This document shows, one piece after another, positions 55,891 through 64,000 of a stretch of 64,000 bases of DNA. This DNA is from Enterovibrio gelatinilyticus. GTDB taxonomy: Bacteria; Pseudomonadota; Gammaproteobacteria; Enterobacterales; Vibrionaceae. The stretch covers positions 62,001 through 126,000 of the forward strand of contig NZ_JAJUBC010000015.1 of NCBI RefSeq assembly GCF_028683095.1, given 5' to 3'. The notes below the pieces were generated by a model that was not told the DNA's origin, did no database searches, and was given only the letters and a program-made list of their open reading frames with translations. Each line of letters starts with the position of its first letter. The stretch's first letter is position 1. A program made the position numbers and the translations under genes.

Positions 55891-57009
55891 ATGAAAAGAG
55901 TAGGTTTAGTCGGCTGGCGCGGTATGGTCGGATCTGTACTGATGCAGCGCATGGTAGAAGAGCGCGATTTTGATGTTATCGAACCGGTTTTCTACAGTAC
56001 CTCTCAAATTGGTATCCCAGCGCCAAACTATGGCAAAGATGCGGGCTTACTGGAAGATGCATTTGATATCGAAAGTTTGAAAAAGCTAGACATCGTTATC
56101 ACCTGTCAAGGTGGTAGCTACACCGAAGCGGTATATCCAAAGTTGATCGCTGCGGGATGGAAAGGTTATTGGATTGATGCTGCTTCAACGCTACGTATGA
56201 AAGAAGACAGTATCATCACGTTGGATCCGGTTAACTTTAAACAAATTCAAGAAGGCATTCACAAAGGCACTAAGACCTATGTGGGTGGCAACTGTACGGT
56301 AAGCTTGATGCTGATGGCTGTAGGTGGCCTCTACCAAGAAGGTTTGGTTGAATGGATGACAGCGCAAACGTATCAAGCGGCTTCAGGTGCTGGTGCGAAA
56401 AATATGCGTGAATTAATCAGCCAAATGGGTGTGATTAATGACTCTGTTGGTTTAGAGCTGGCAAACCCTGCAACATCCATTTTGGACATCGACCGTAAAG
56501 TCGCGGAAACGCTGCGCTCTTCAAGCTTCCCAACCTCAGAATTTGGAGCGCCATTGGCGGGCTCATTGATCCCTTGGATTGATGTGAAGCGAGATAACGG
56601 TCAAAGCAAAGAAGAGTGGAAAGGCTCGGTAGAAACGAACAAGATCCTTGGCATACAAGATAGCCCAGTACCGATTGATGGTACCTGTGTACGTATCGGC
56701 GCAATGCGCTGTCACAGCCAAGCATTGACGCTAAAACTCAAGAAAAACGTGCCAATGGATGAAGTTGAAAGCATCATCGCATCGCACAATGATTGGGTTA
56801 AAGTGATCCCGAACGAGCGCGACATAACGGTTCAAGAATTGTCGCCAGCAAAAGTGACCGGCACGCTGTCGATCCCTGTAGGTCGTTTGCGTAAAATGAA
56901 CATGGGTGATGACTTCCTCAATGCGTTCACCGTAGGTGATCAGCTATTGTGGGGTGCTGCAGAGCCGCTTCGCCGTACACTGCGTATTATTTTGTCTGAA
57001 GTCGCTTAA
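55891..57009 (+). CDS. asd: Aspartate-semialdehyde dehydrogenase
   Basis: A 372-residue enzyme reducing aspartyl phosphate to the semialdehyde for lysine, methionine, threonine and diaminopimelate synthesis. N-terminal [14 protein letters not shown] nucleotide-binding motif, catalytic Cys in [13 protein letters not shown] (about residue 134), and [18 protein letters not shown] [17 protein letters not shown]. It belongs to the long gammaproteobacterial Asd type. GGAGTGTGAG precedes the ATG at 55891; the listed upstream ATG two codons earlier is not needed. Terminator at 57033-57061. Confidence 0.95.
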   Translation: MKRVGLVGWRGMVGSVLMQRMVEERDFDVIEPVFYSTSQIGIPAPNYGKDAGLLEDAFDIESLKKLDIVITCQGGSYTEAVYPKLIAAGWKGYWIDAASTLRMKEDSIITLDPVNFKQIQEGIHKGTKTYVGGNCTVSLMLMAVGGLYQEGLVEWMTAQTYQAASGAGAKNMRELISQMGVINDSVGLELANPATSILDIDRKVAETLRSSSFPTSEFGAPLAGSLIPWIDVKRDNGQSKEEWKGSVETNKILGIQDSPVPIDGTCVRIGAMRCHSQALTLKLKKNVPMDEVESIIASHNDWVKVIPNERDITVQELSPAKVTGTLSIPVGRLRKMNMGDDFLNAFTVGDQLLWGAAEPLRRTLRIILSEVA

Positions 57010-57032
57010 GCACTCGGTCAAAATGAAATAAT

Positions 57033-57061
57033 AAAAAACCGCTGCGAATCAGCGGTTTTTT
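57033..57061 (+). terminator. Terminator after asd
   Basis: AAAAAACCGCTG / CAGCGGTTTTTT stem with a 5-base loop. Confidence 0.88.
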
Positions 57062-57136
57062 TGTGCCTGCGGTTTGACCCATCGTGAAAAGGCACAATTT
57101 GACATCAAAAAGCGACACCAAAATGAAGACAAAAAA

Positions 57137-57159
57137 ATACCCCGCAAACGCGAGGTATT
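57137..57159 (-). terminator. Terminator after sodB
   Basis: AATACC-CGC and GCG-GGTATT pair around a 4-base loop with one internal mismatch; minus-strand T-run follows. Confidence 0.75.
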
Positions 57160-57184
57160 CATTTTTACAGGCGATTGCCAGAAA

Positions 57185-57769
57185 TTACGCTGCTAGGTTT
57201 TGAGCAACGAACTCCCAGTTAACCAATGCCCAGAATGCATTCATGTAGTCTGGACGTAGGTTGCGGAAATCGATGTAGTAAGCGTGTTCCCACAGGTCAA
57301 CGGTCAGCAGAGGAGTCACACCTTCTTCAGTCAAAGGCGTCGCTGCGTTAGATGTGTTAACGATATCTAGAGTACCGTCAGCTTTTTTCACCAACCAAGT
57401 CCAAGAAGAACCGAAGTTGTTGATCGCTGAATCAGTGAATTTCGCTTTGAATTCTTCGAATGAACCGAAAGATTTTGCGATTGCATCAGCCACATCGCCA
57501 GTTGGCTCGCCGCCGCCATTTGGGCTCAGGCAGTGCCAGTAAAACGTGTGGTTCCAGATTTGCGCAGCATTGTTGAACACACCGCCAGTAGAGGTCTTGA
57601 TGATCTCTTCTAGAGATTTGTTCTCAAGCTCAGTACCTTCAACTAGGCCATTCAGCTTAACAACGTAAGTGTTGTGGTGTTTACCGTGGTGGTATTCCAG
57701 AGTCTCTTGAGAAATGTGTGGCTCAAGTGCATTTTTCTCATAAGGAAGAGCTGGTAGTTGAAATGCCAT
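57185..57769 (-). CDS. sodB: Iron superoxide dismutase SodB
   Basis: A 194-residue iron-type superoxide dismutase. Metal ligands: His in EPHISQETLEYHHGKHH, HTFYWHCL, and DLWEHAYYIDFRN with the Asp and His ligands. NNAAQIWNHTFYWHCLSP places a Gln near the active site from the N-domain, diagnostic of the iron rather than the manganese enzyme. GGAGAAT precedes the ATG at 57769; five upstream codons listed in frame are not used. It detoxifies superoxide in the cytosol. Confidence 0.95.
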   Translation of the reverse strand: MAFQLPALPYEKNALEPHISQETLEYHHGKHHNTYVVKLNGLVEGTELENKSLEEIIKTSTGGVFNNAAQIWNHTFYWHCLSPNGGGEPTGDVADAIAKSFGSFEEFKAKFTDSAINNFGSSWTWLVKKADGTLDIVNTSNAATPLTEEGVTPLLTVDLWEHAYYIDFRNLRPDYMNAFWALVNWEFVAQNLAA

Positions 57770-58032
57770 TACGCGATTCTCCATGATAGGCGGGGTTTCC
57801 CCCTGACATTATTGCTTCCTGTAGATTTGTCTTACACTTTAGGAAAGGCTCCCTGAAGAGGACGTATCTACTTATAGACTGACTGCGAAACAGTTTAGCA
57901 AGTTTTTACTTTATTAAAAGAAGAATTTTTAAAAAAGCGACTTAAATTGACCCTATAGATTTTAGGCGTTTTTTTCCGGCCTTTTCCCAGTTAGAATCAA
58001 GGTAATCATCACACTTGGTGTTCGAGGAAGTA

Positions 58033-58371
58033 ATGGAAACGATTGATAAAATTAAACAGCAGATTGAAGAAAATACCATCCTGCTATACATGAAAGGCTC
58101 GCCAAAGCTACCTAGCTGTGGCTTTTCTTCTCAGGCTAGCCAAGCGCTGATGGCGTGTGGTGAAAAATTTGCATACGTGGATATTCTACAAAATCCTGAT
58201 ATCCGTGCTGAACTGCCTATCTATGCACAATGGCCGACATTCCCACAATTGTGGATTGAAGGTGAGTTGGTTGGTGGTTGTGACATCATTCTGGAAATGT
58301 TCCAAAAAGGTGAGCTTCAGCCAATGATCAAAACTGCCGCTGCGCGCCGTGATGCGGAAGCGAATGACTAA
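58033..58371 (+). CDS. grxD: Monothiol glutaredoxin Grx4
   Basis: A 112-residue monothiol glutaredoxin with the CGFS active site in LPSCGFSSQASQAL (Cys about residue 30), YMKGSPKLP before it, and WPTFPQLWIEGELVGGCDI after it. It binds and delivers [2Fe-2S] clusters, often with BolA. GAGGA lies directly before the ATG at 58033. Terminator at 58404-58431. Confidence 0.95.
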   Translation: METIDKIKQQIEENTILLYMKGSPKLPSCGFSSQASQALMACGEKFAYVDILQNPDIRAELPIYAQWPTFPQLWIEGELVGGCDIILEMFQKGELQPMIKTAAARRDAEAND

Positions 58372-58403
58372 GCCATTGGCTGAGTTTGTGCACGTAGTAC
58401 AAG

Positions 58404-58431
58404 AAAGCCGCTAATTTTCATTAGCGGCTTT
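58404..58431. terminator. Terminator between grxD and the antiporter-family gene
   Basis: AAAGCCGCTAA / TTAGCGGCTTT stem, 6-base loop, T-run; usable from both sides. Confidence 0.85.
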
Positions 58432-58465
58432 TTTATATCGTTTATTTGATGATAATGCCTTGAAA

Positions 58466-59788
58466 TTACAGCGTCATGGCCGCTAGCCAACCAAAGGCGA
58501 TCAATGGCAAGTTGTAGTGGACAAAGGTGGGTACAACCGTGTCCCAAATGTGCTCATGCTGACCGTCAGCGTTCAAGCCAGACGTAGGGCCAAGCGTCGA
58601 GTCAGAGGCTGGGGAGCCTGCGTCACCCAAGGCTGCGGCAGTGCCCACTAGAGCGATCGTTGCCATTGGTGAGAAACCAAATGCCAAGGCGAGTGGAACA
58701 TAGATAGTGGCGATAATAGGGATAGTGGAAAATGACGAGCCAATCCCCATCGTCACTAATAGGCCCACAACCAACATTAATAACGCAGCAAGGGGCTTAT
58801 TATCACCGATGCTTGAGGCTAGTGATGCTACCAAGGTTTCAACGCCACCCGTCGCTTTCATTACTGCCGCAAAACCGGCTGCTGATATCATGATGAAGCC
58901 AATCATGGCCATCATATGCACGCCGCGAGTGAAGACATCATTCGTATCCTGCCACTTGATCACACCACCGATGGTGAACACCATAAAGCCTGCCAGCGCA
59001 CCGACAATCATCGAACCAGTATAAAGCTGAGCACCCAAGGTGGTCGCAATTGCTACGATTGCGACAACAATATTTTGCGGTTTAATTTCTGTTTTTTCAG
59101 GCTCTGCCGCGAGGATTTTCTCTTCCGAATAGTGACGAGGTTTGCGGTAGCTAATAAACGCGGCGACTAACACACCAAACAGCATACCCGCAGCAGGTAA
59201 AAGCATGGCTTGGGGCACCTGGCTCGCAACAACATCCAGACCATTGTCATGCAGGTTTTTCAGCAAAATATTGTTGAGGAAAATGCCGCCAAAACCAATA
59301 GGTAACACCATGTAGGGTGTGATCAAACCGAAGGTCAGGACACACGCAACGAGACGGCGGTCTAGGTTCAATTTTGCGAACACATGCAAAAGTGGCGGGA
59401 TAACAATGGGGATAAACGCAATGTGAACAGGAATGACGTTTTGCGACGATACTGCAAGCAATGCAAGTGCAACCAGTACCATGTACTTAAGAGCGCTTGT
59501 CGCGTTGGCATTGTCTTTACCATTGAGTTTGCGAATAACCGCTTGAGCAAGCAAATCCGTGATACCAGAGCGGCTAATAGCAACAGCAAAGGTACCTAAC
59601 ATGGCATAACTTAGTGCGATGGTTGCGCCACCGCCAAGTCCGCCTTCAAAGGCTGAAATGGTATCGGTTAGCGATAAGCCACTAACCACGCCGCCAAGAA
59701 TGGCACTAAAGGTAAGTGCGACGACAACGTTAACTCGCAAAAGAGCCAACATTAACATCACACAAACCGCGATAACGACCGGATTCAT
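58466..59788 (-). CDS. Na+/H+ antiporter family protein (YuiF-type)
   Basis: A 440-residue membrane protein with about 11 segments. It begins [30 protein letters not shown] and contains [26 protein letters not shown] and [48 protein letters not shown], typical of the putative Na+/H+ antiporter or amino-acid exporter family. The substrate is not known. AGGGA precedes the ATG at 59788. A dispersed palindrome lies upstream (59844-59895). Confidence 0.82.
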   Translation of the reverse strand: MNPVVIAVCVMLMLALLRVNVVVALTFSAILGGVVSGLSLTDTISAFEGGLGGGATIALSYAMLGTFAVAISRSGITDLLAQAVIRKLNGKDNANATSALKYMVLVALALLAVSSQNVIPVHIAFIPIVIPPLLHVFAKLNLDRRLVACVLTFGLITPYMVLPIGFGGIFLNNILLKNLHDNGLDVVASQVPQAMLLPAAGMLFGVLVAAFISYRKPRHYSEEKILAAEPEKTEIKPQNIVVAIVAIATTLGAQLYTGSMIVGALAGFMVFTIGGVIKWQDTNDVFTRGVHMMAMIGFIMISAAGFAAVMKATGGVETLVASLASSIGDNKPLAALLMLVVGLLVTMGIGSSFSTIPIIATIYVPLALAFGFSPMATIALVGTAAALGDAGSPASDSTLGPTSGLNADGQHEHIWDTVVPTFVHYNLPLIAFGWLAAMTL

Positions 59789-59843
59789 GAGTTTTTCCCT
59801 ACTTCTCTGAGCTCAATACGAGCAAAAATTTATCCAAAAATGT

Positions 59844-59895
59844 GTATACCCAAGCAACCTCGTCATCCCTGATGAGTCAAAGGTAGCTTGGGTAT
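59844..59895. repeat. Dispersed imperfect palindrome, copy 2
   Basis: GTATACCCAAGCAACCTC at one end and GTAGCTTGGGTAT at the other form the arms of a hairpin. It is related to the element at 47254-47312. Located between two genes, outside coding sequence. Confidence 0.6.
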
Positions 59896-59972
59896 CACCT
59901 TGCGAAGATCACAGTTTCCTTTTTTTTGTAACGTTGTCGAGAGGAATTTGTGGAGAAGGGAGAAATAAAGAA

Positions 59973-59996
59973 AAAGGCCAGCGGGTGCTGGCCTTT
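59973..59996 (-). terminator. Terminator after volA
   Basis: AAAGGCCAGC / GCTGGCCTTT stem with a GGGT loop and a T-run on the minus strand. Confidence 0.85.
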
Positions 59997-60014
59997 TGGG
60001 GAGCTCTAGGAGAG

Positions 60015-62429
60015 TTATTCTAGTACGCTGGCGTCACTTACCGCGTAATCGGAACTGCCTGTTAGGAATTGTACCAACTGGCTTTGCATCTCTGTGGTGT
60101 GGCCAAGGTCACTGAAATTGTCTTCTTGAGGAGAAATCACTGTGCTGTGCTTACCACCATCACTGAACTTAGTGAAGTTTCTGCCATTGCTTGTCGTTTG
60201 TGACGCATTATCAACAGTGGTTAATTGAAGCTTCGTTGCTAACGGTTCTGTACCCGCAAACGGCGCATCGGTTACCGTGTTTGGCACTGTCGCATCATTT
60301 TTTACTTGCTGCATATAAATCGGCAACGCGTCTAAAACGTTGGTGCCATTGATGTCATTCTCACCGACCAAGTTGAATGGGTCGACGGCATCGATCACGG
60401 TTTGCGCGGCGTAAGCAAAACTACTAACTAGATCTGCCGCCTTTGTTGCGTCTGTAACACCACTCGTGACCTGAGCAATAATATCAGGGCCAAATGCGTC
60501 AGATCCTAACAACAAGTTGGCGATTTGACCGCCAGTATTGGCTGCAGCAACACGAGAGAACTTAAAGATGGCGTCGCCTGCCGCATCGTTAAGCGTGCTA
60601 TTCGCCATGGCGACAGTACCAAACCCTGTGATACCTCCTAGAGAGTGACCAAATAGAGACGGGTTTGTCACCGCAGTGTTTGCTAGTGGTGCCAACGGTG
60701 TGCCTGCGAATGCGGTAACCGACTGAGTGATTGATGCTGCAGCCCTTAGGCCCATGTTGTCCAGCATACTTTGTCTTAAATTGTCACGACCTACGGGTAG
60801 GTAAGTGAGATTCAAGAATGCAGTAGGGTCTGCATTGGCTGAGCGTGTGGCATCTAAGCTTCGCTCACCGTGCAAAGGCTGATCAATAGCAATAATCGCA
60901 ATGTCTTTGGTGAGAGTTTTCGCGCCATTAATAACATTAGCGGCAAATGCATAGGCATTTTCTTTCGCTGACGTAATACCGTGTTGGTAAATCACCAGTT
61001 CCATGTCACCTGGTGAGCCAACTAGCGCTGTTGGGGTGAAGAGGATAAATGGTACGTCTTGCAAAGATTTAAGCTGAGGGACAGGGTTATAGCGAGTAAT
61101 AACACGCTCTGAATCTAGCTGTGAACCGTCTGCTTTGGTTAACGTAAGACCAACAAGCTTGAGTTGCTCGGCAGGGTCTGTTGCCAATGTGGCGAGGTCT
61201 ACACCTGCCGCAACCAGTTGCTGACCTATTGCAGAAGCGTCATCTGCGTTATCACCACTGAGTACATTGGATACCATTGCCAAGCTTGGCATACCGGATT
61301 CAAACGGCGTTGTGTTCCAAGTTGAAGCGTCGGTTTCCAAGAAGTATGGCAGTTTGACTGTGCCTTTCGAGACGGTCACGGTACTTGGCGCATAAGCGGC
61401 AACCAAGGCTGCAGCATCGCTGCCATTGTTTGTTTCGATATATGAAGCAAAGTTAGTGTCGGCAGGCAATGCGGTGGCATAGTCCTGACCGGAGGCAGGT
61501 ACGGACATAGAGTAAGCCGCGCTTAAGTCCACATCATTGGGGTTAGCTGAGTCTTTCCATACTGCGCCGAAGTTACCTAAACCTGCACCCGTCGCAATCG
61601 CTCCTTTGGTTGCATATAGTGTGTCGCCGACAGACTGTGTGGTAAACCAAGAACTGTAAATAATGTCCTCGTTCGCGGTTCCCAGTTGAGCAAAGATTGC
61701 ATTGATGCCTTTGGTCACTGTCGCCGCAGTTGCAATGGAATCATTAACAATGGTGTTCGAGTTTGTCACAAGCGTTGCATACGACGAAGACATGCCGAGC
61801 GTGTCGCCATTAGCGTCTGTCAAATCGTTGGTGAGGGCAATAATGTACTCACCTTTCTCCGCTAGTGAGTCAGCGAATTGCACAATCAGACGATCGTTTT
61901 TTGCATCAGAAATGACTTGGTAATCCGTGCCATTTGCCAATAACTTTTTAAGAGTTGGAGAGCCCGTTAGCCCTTCGGTCAACTGAGCAACGACGACACC
62001 GGATGTCAGCACGCCATCTGCTAACCCTGCTCCAGTAAATGGCATGATGATTGGCATAGAAACTGGCCAGCCGTCCATTGTGCCCATGGCCGCCCTTGGG
62101 TCTGCAAGGTTGGCGGCTAACGAAGCTCGGTTACCAGAACTCAGACTTGCCTTCGTCGCGCTAGCATCACTGGTTGGGATGTTCAACGTACCGTCGTTGG
62201 TATCCATAAGTAGAAAGCTTGGCCCTGGAATTGTTGCGTTACTACCGGATAGGTTAAAGCTGATTTTTGTTGGCGCTTTCAGGCTTTCTTGAATATAACC
62301 TTCTTGAAAAACGCCAGATTCGGTATTGCCGCTCAATTCGGCGTCGCCGCCACATGCTGTTAGTCCAATAGCAGCTGATAACATCAAGGCAAGGCGGGTT
62401 TTAGTTGTGTTTAATTGTAGATACATCAT
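60015..62429 (-). CDS. volA: VolA/Pla-1-type surface-exposed lipoprotein phospholipase
   Basis: An 804-residue lipoprotein with a lipobox (GLTACGG, Cys about residue 26) and a large extracellular lipase domain: nucleophile Ser in LFGHSLGGITGFG (about residue 598). VolA in Vibrio cholerae is a surface lysophospholipase encoded with fadL; it releases fatty acids that FadL imports. This gene follows fadL closely on the same strand, reproducing that arrangement. GGGAGATGAATG precedes the start. A FadR-like operator upstream of fadL suggests joint control by fatty acids. Confidence 0.9.
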   Translation of the reverse strand: MMYLQLNTTKTRLALMLSAAIGLTACGGDAELSGNTESGVFQEGYIQESLKAPTKISFNLSGSNATIPGPSFLLMDTNDGTLNIPTSDASATKASLSSGNRASLAANLADPRAAMGTMDGWPVSMPIIMPFTGAGLADGVLTSGVVVAQLTEGLTGSPTLKKLLANGTDYQVISDAKNDRLIVQFADSLAEKGEYIIALTNDLTDANGDTLGMSSSYATLVTNSNTIVNDSIATAATVTKGINAIFAQLGTANEDIIYSSWFTTQSVGDTLYATKGAIATGAGLGNFGAVWKDSANPNDVDLSAAYSMSVPASGQDYATALPADTNFASYIETNNGSDAAALVAAYAPSTVTVSKGTVKLPYFLETDASTWNTTPFESGMPSLAMVSNVLSGDNADDASAIGQQLVAAGVDLATLATDPAEQLKLVGLTLTKADGSQLDSERVITRYNPVPQLKSLQDVPFILFTPTALVGSPGDMELVIYQHGITSAKENAYAFAANVINGAKTLTKDIAIIAIDQPLHGERSLDATRSANADPTAFLNLTYLPVGRDNLRQSMLDNMGLRAAASITQSVTAFAGTPLAPLANTAVTNPSLFGHSLGGITGFGTVAMANSTLNDAAGDAIFKFSRVAAANTGGQIANLLLGSDAFGPDIIAQVTSGVTDATKAADLVSSFAYAAQTVIDAVDPFNLVGENDINGTNVLDALPIYMQQVKNDATVPNTVTDAPFAGTEPLATKLQLTTVDNASQTTSNGRNFTKFSDGGKHSTVISPQEDNFSDLGHTTEMQSQLVQFLTGSSDYAVSDASVLE

Positions 62430-62449
62430 TCATCTCCCTCGACTGATGT

Positions 62450-63697
62450 TTAAAAGGTGTAGTTGGCTTGAACTGCAGCAAGATATGCAGCGCCTTTACC
62501 ATCGAAGGTAAAGTCGATATTTGAAACACTGCTGCTTTCTTTGAAGCTGTTGGACTTACTGTAGATGTATGTCAAACCAGCATCGAAGGAGAGTTCTGGC
62601 GAGTATTGGTAGGTTGCCCCACCAGAGAACCAGTAGCGATCTGTGTCTGGGATACTCAGTGTCGACTTGCCACCTTGCTCATCAAAGGCGAATCCAGTAC
62701 GGAGGGTCCATGCTTCATCAAGTGTATAAGTTGTGCCGACTGAGTACCGGAATGCATCATCGTATTTTTCGTCTTTTTGGAAACAAATTCCATTGGTGAG
62801 TGAACAGCCCGAGCCCGTGGCTTTTAACTCCTTGAACTCACTCCATTGTGACCACATCACACTGTAGTGGACTGCCCATGTTTGATTAAGCTGATGAAAA
62901 CCCGAAAATTCTGCGATGGCAGGAAGAGGAACGTTAAGATCGCCACTTGTCTTGCCGCCGCCTGGGATAATATTGCCCGAGTTATCAGTGAAGTCGCCAT
63001 TAAACTCAAGATCGACAGTAGATCGGTATGCAATACCAAAACGATTTTTGTCGTCGACTTCGTATAGAGCGCCCACGTTCCAACCGAATCCCCACGTGTC
63101 GCCTTCCATGCTGATAAGCTTGTCGCTGAAATCGTTCGAAACCGCAACAGAGGAAATGCCGTAGTGACGATTCAACTCAGCCATTGCATAAACGATGTTA
63201 AGGCCTGCCCCTACACTGAATTGTTCATTAACGCGATACGAGGCGGCTGGATTTAAGTTCACTGAAAGTAGAGACGTATCACCAGCAAGATCGCCAGCAT
63301 TAAATGCGTCAGGGTAATCGGTACCTACTCCATAAGTGGTGTAAAGACCCACGCCGAATGCCCATTTATCGTCATATGGGTTGACATAATACGATGCCGG
63401 AACAACTTGCATAGGTGCAACGTCAGAAGCTTTTTGGCCTGTGGTTTTATCTGTAATGTCAATTTCAGGGTTGACGACATGAAGGGCACCGGACATTTGT
63501 GTTTCAGTGAAAAGTGCCATGGATGCTGGGTTACGCGCCATGACAGAAGCGTTATCCGCCATGGCAGCTTCACCTGCATAGGCTCGACCTAAGCCGCTAG
63601 CGGAGTGCTCTGATACCTGAAATCCCGCACTCCATGCGGAAGGTGCACATAAAGCGACAGCGATAGCTATCGCGCTTCTTGATAGTTTTTTTGACAT
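62450..63697 (-). CDS. fadL: Long-chain fatty acid outer membrane transporter FadL
   Basis: About 415 residues. A signal peptide ends SAWSA-GF, and the mature protein starts GFQVSEHSASGLGRAYAGEAAMADNASVMARNPA, the conserved FadL hatch. The rest is a beta barrel ending in Phe. The start at 63697 (GAGAGGCT ribosome site) is used; the frame extends 33 codons upstream without conserved sequence. It imports long-chain fatty acids and is co-transcribed with volA. The leader contains one good and one weaker FadR-like site. Confidence 0.93.
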   Translation of the reverse strand: MSKKLSRSAIAIAVALCAPSAWSAGFQVSEHSASGLGRAYAGEAAMADNASVMARNPASMALFTETQMSGALHVVNPEIDITDKTTGQKASDVAPMQVVPASYYVNPYDDKWAFGVGLYTTYGVGTDYPDAFNAGDLAGDTSLLSVNLNPAASYRVNEQFSVGAGLNIVYAMAELNRHYGISSVAVSNDFSDKLISMEGDTWGFGWNVGALYEVDDKNRFGIAYRSTVDLEFNGDFTDNSGNIIPGGGKTSGDLNVPLPAIAEFSGFHQLNQTWAVHYSVMWSQWSEFKELKATGSGCSLTNGICFQKDEKYDDAFRYSVGTTYTLDEAWTLRTGFAFDEQGGKSTLSIPDTDRYWFSGGATYQYSPELSFDAGLTYIYSKSNSFKESSSVSNIDFTFDGKGAAYLAAVQANYTF

Positions 63698-63801
63698 ACA
63701 GCCTCTCATCCAAATTGAGCTTTTAGTTATTAATAAACTAAAGTCCATTATTATCAGTGGTTTGAAAAAAACATTACAGTTTAAAGCAAGCTTCAATCCA
63801 A

Positions 63802-63818
63802 TCTGGTCGGATCATTAC
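63802..63818. promoter_or_regulatory. Probable FadR operator upstream of fadL
   Basis: ATCTGGTCGGATCATTA closely matches FadR sites (core TGGTCNGAC-type). It is about 105 bases upstream of the fadL ATG. A weaker TGGTCGG copy lies at 63874-63880. FadR is encoded in this window. Confidence 0.7.
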
Positions 63819-63867
63819 AATCGTTAATATGTCACGTTGTTGAATAATGTTAAATACCTGTTAATTG

Positions 63868-63884
63868 TGCTAGTGGTCGGTTAT
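63868..63884. promoter_or_regulatory. Second, weaker FadR-like site upstream of fadL
   Basis: The stretch shares TGGTCGG with the first site but its right half diverges. Escherichia coli fadL carries two FadR sites, so a pair would be consistent. Low certainty. Confidence 0.4.
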
Positions 63885-64000
63885 GTGGCGGAGGTTCTGA
63901 CAATGTTTTAAAACCCATGTTTTAAGTAAAAGCACTAAATAGAAGCTCGCACCCCCGCATGGCTTGTTATTAGGCATTTACAATTAGAAATGAAATGGGT

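Larger units (their letters stand above)
63698..64000. other. fadL upstream region to the window edge
   Basis: No coding frame with a plausible start is seen on either strand. It contains the two FadR-like sites and the fadL promoter region. Confidence 0.5.

Overview
The window looks like a chromosomal segment of a marine gammaproteobacterium of the Vibrionaceae. Evidence is the gene content and order: nhaB-dsbB, a 283-residue FadR of the enlarged Vibrio type, the yeaG-yeaH-ycgB operon, gapA with the neighbouring mutarotase, yejKLM, a fadL-volA pair, and many sodium-linked transporters. The closest relatives may be Grimontia, Enterovibrio or Photobacterium, but the genus cannot be fixed from the sequence alone. 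No rRNA operon or CRISPR array was seen. There is one tRNA, Pro(GGG).

Layout. 1-2205: a truncated lipoprotein, a maltose O-acetyltransferase-like enzyme and two cysteine-cluster proteins (YkgJ type and YcgN). 2175-10438: a mobile island, the only clearly accessory region. It is a remnant of a P2/K139-type temperate phage (integrase, CI-like repressor, broken cox gene) inserted between the last codons of ycgN and the start of dusC. The duplicated ycgN tail marks both ends, and paired integrase arm-type repeats lie just inside each end. Between repressor and integrase sits a tightly coupled cassette: a split reading frame probably broken by one base in a homopolymer, and a putAbiC-like abortive-infection membrane protein. 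A further membrane protein of unknown function follows the integrase. The right half holds a second, diverged and broken integrase copy, and an AbiEi/AbiEii-type toxin-antitoxin pair behind a doubled GTACAAA operator-like block. The island reads as a defence-gene depot in a dead prophage.

10450-25546 is core genome: dusC, an HTATIP2-like oxidoreductase, yecA plus a Nudix hydrolase, dsbB and nhaB, fadR, the SpoVR-YeaH-PrkA stress operon, a hexose-6-phosphate mutarotase, gapA and msrB. 25625-38624: two less conserved genes (a lipoprotein and a large RTX protein with no exporter nearby), then yeaC, ansA, sppA, fadH, ydjA, topB and a GAF-GGDEF diguanylate cyclase. 38834-47719: a TSUP transporter, tRNA-Pro, yejM-yejL diverging from ndpA, a membrane HPt protein paired with a hybrid sensor kinase (a split phosphorelay), and a YgbA-type gene under a perfect FNR-type box. 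48087-63697: a DctPQM TRAP transporter, an M20 peptidase with YjiG/YjiH and NhaC-type membrane proteins, asd, sodB, grxD, another antiporter-family protein, and the fadL-volA operon for fatty-acid and lysophospholipid use.

Cross-links: FadR (16450-17301) probably controls fadL-volA through one good and one weaker FadR-like site upstream of fadL. fadH and volA/fadL form the lipid-use theme, and NhaB plus two NhaC-type proteins fit a saline habitat. Start codons were revised where a Shine-Dalgarno sequence, family length or a terminator argued against the longest frame.
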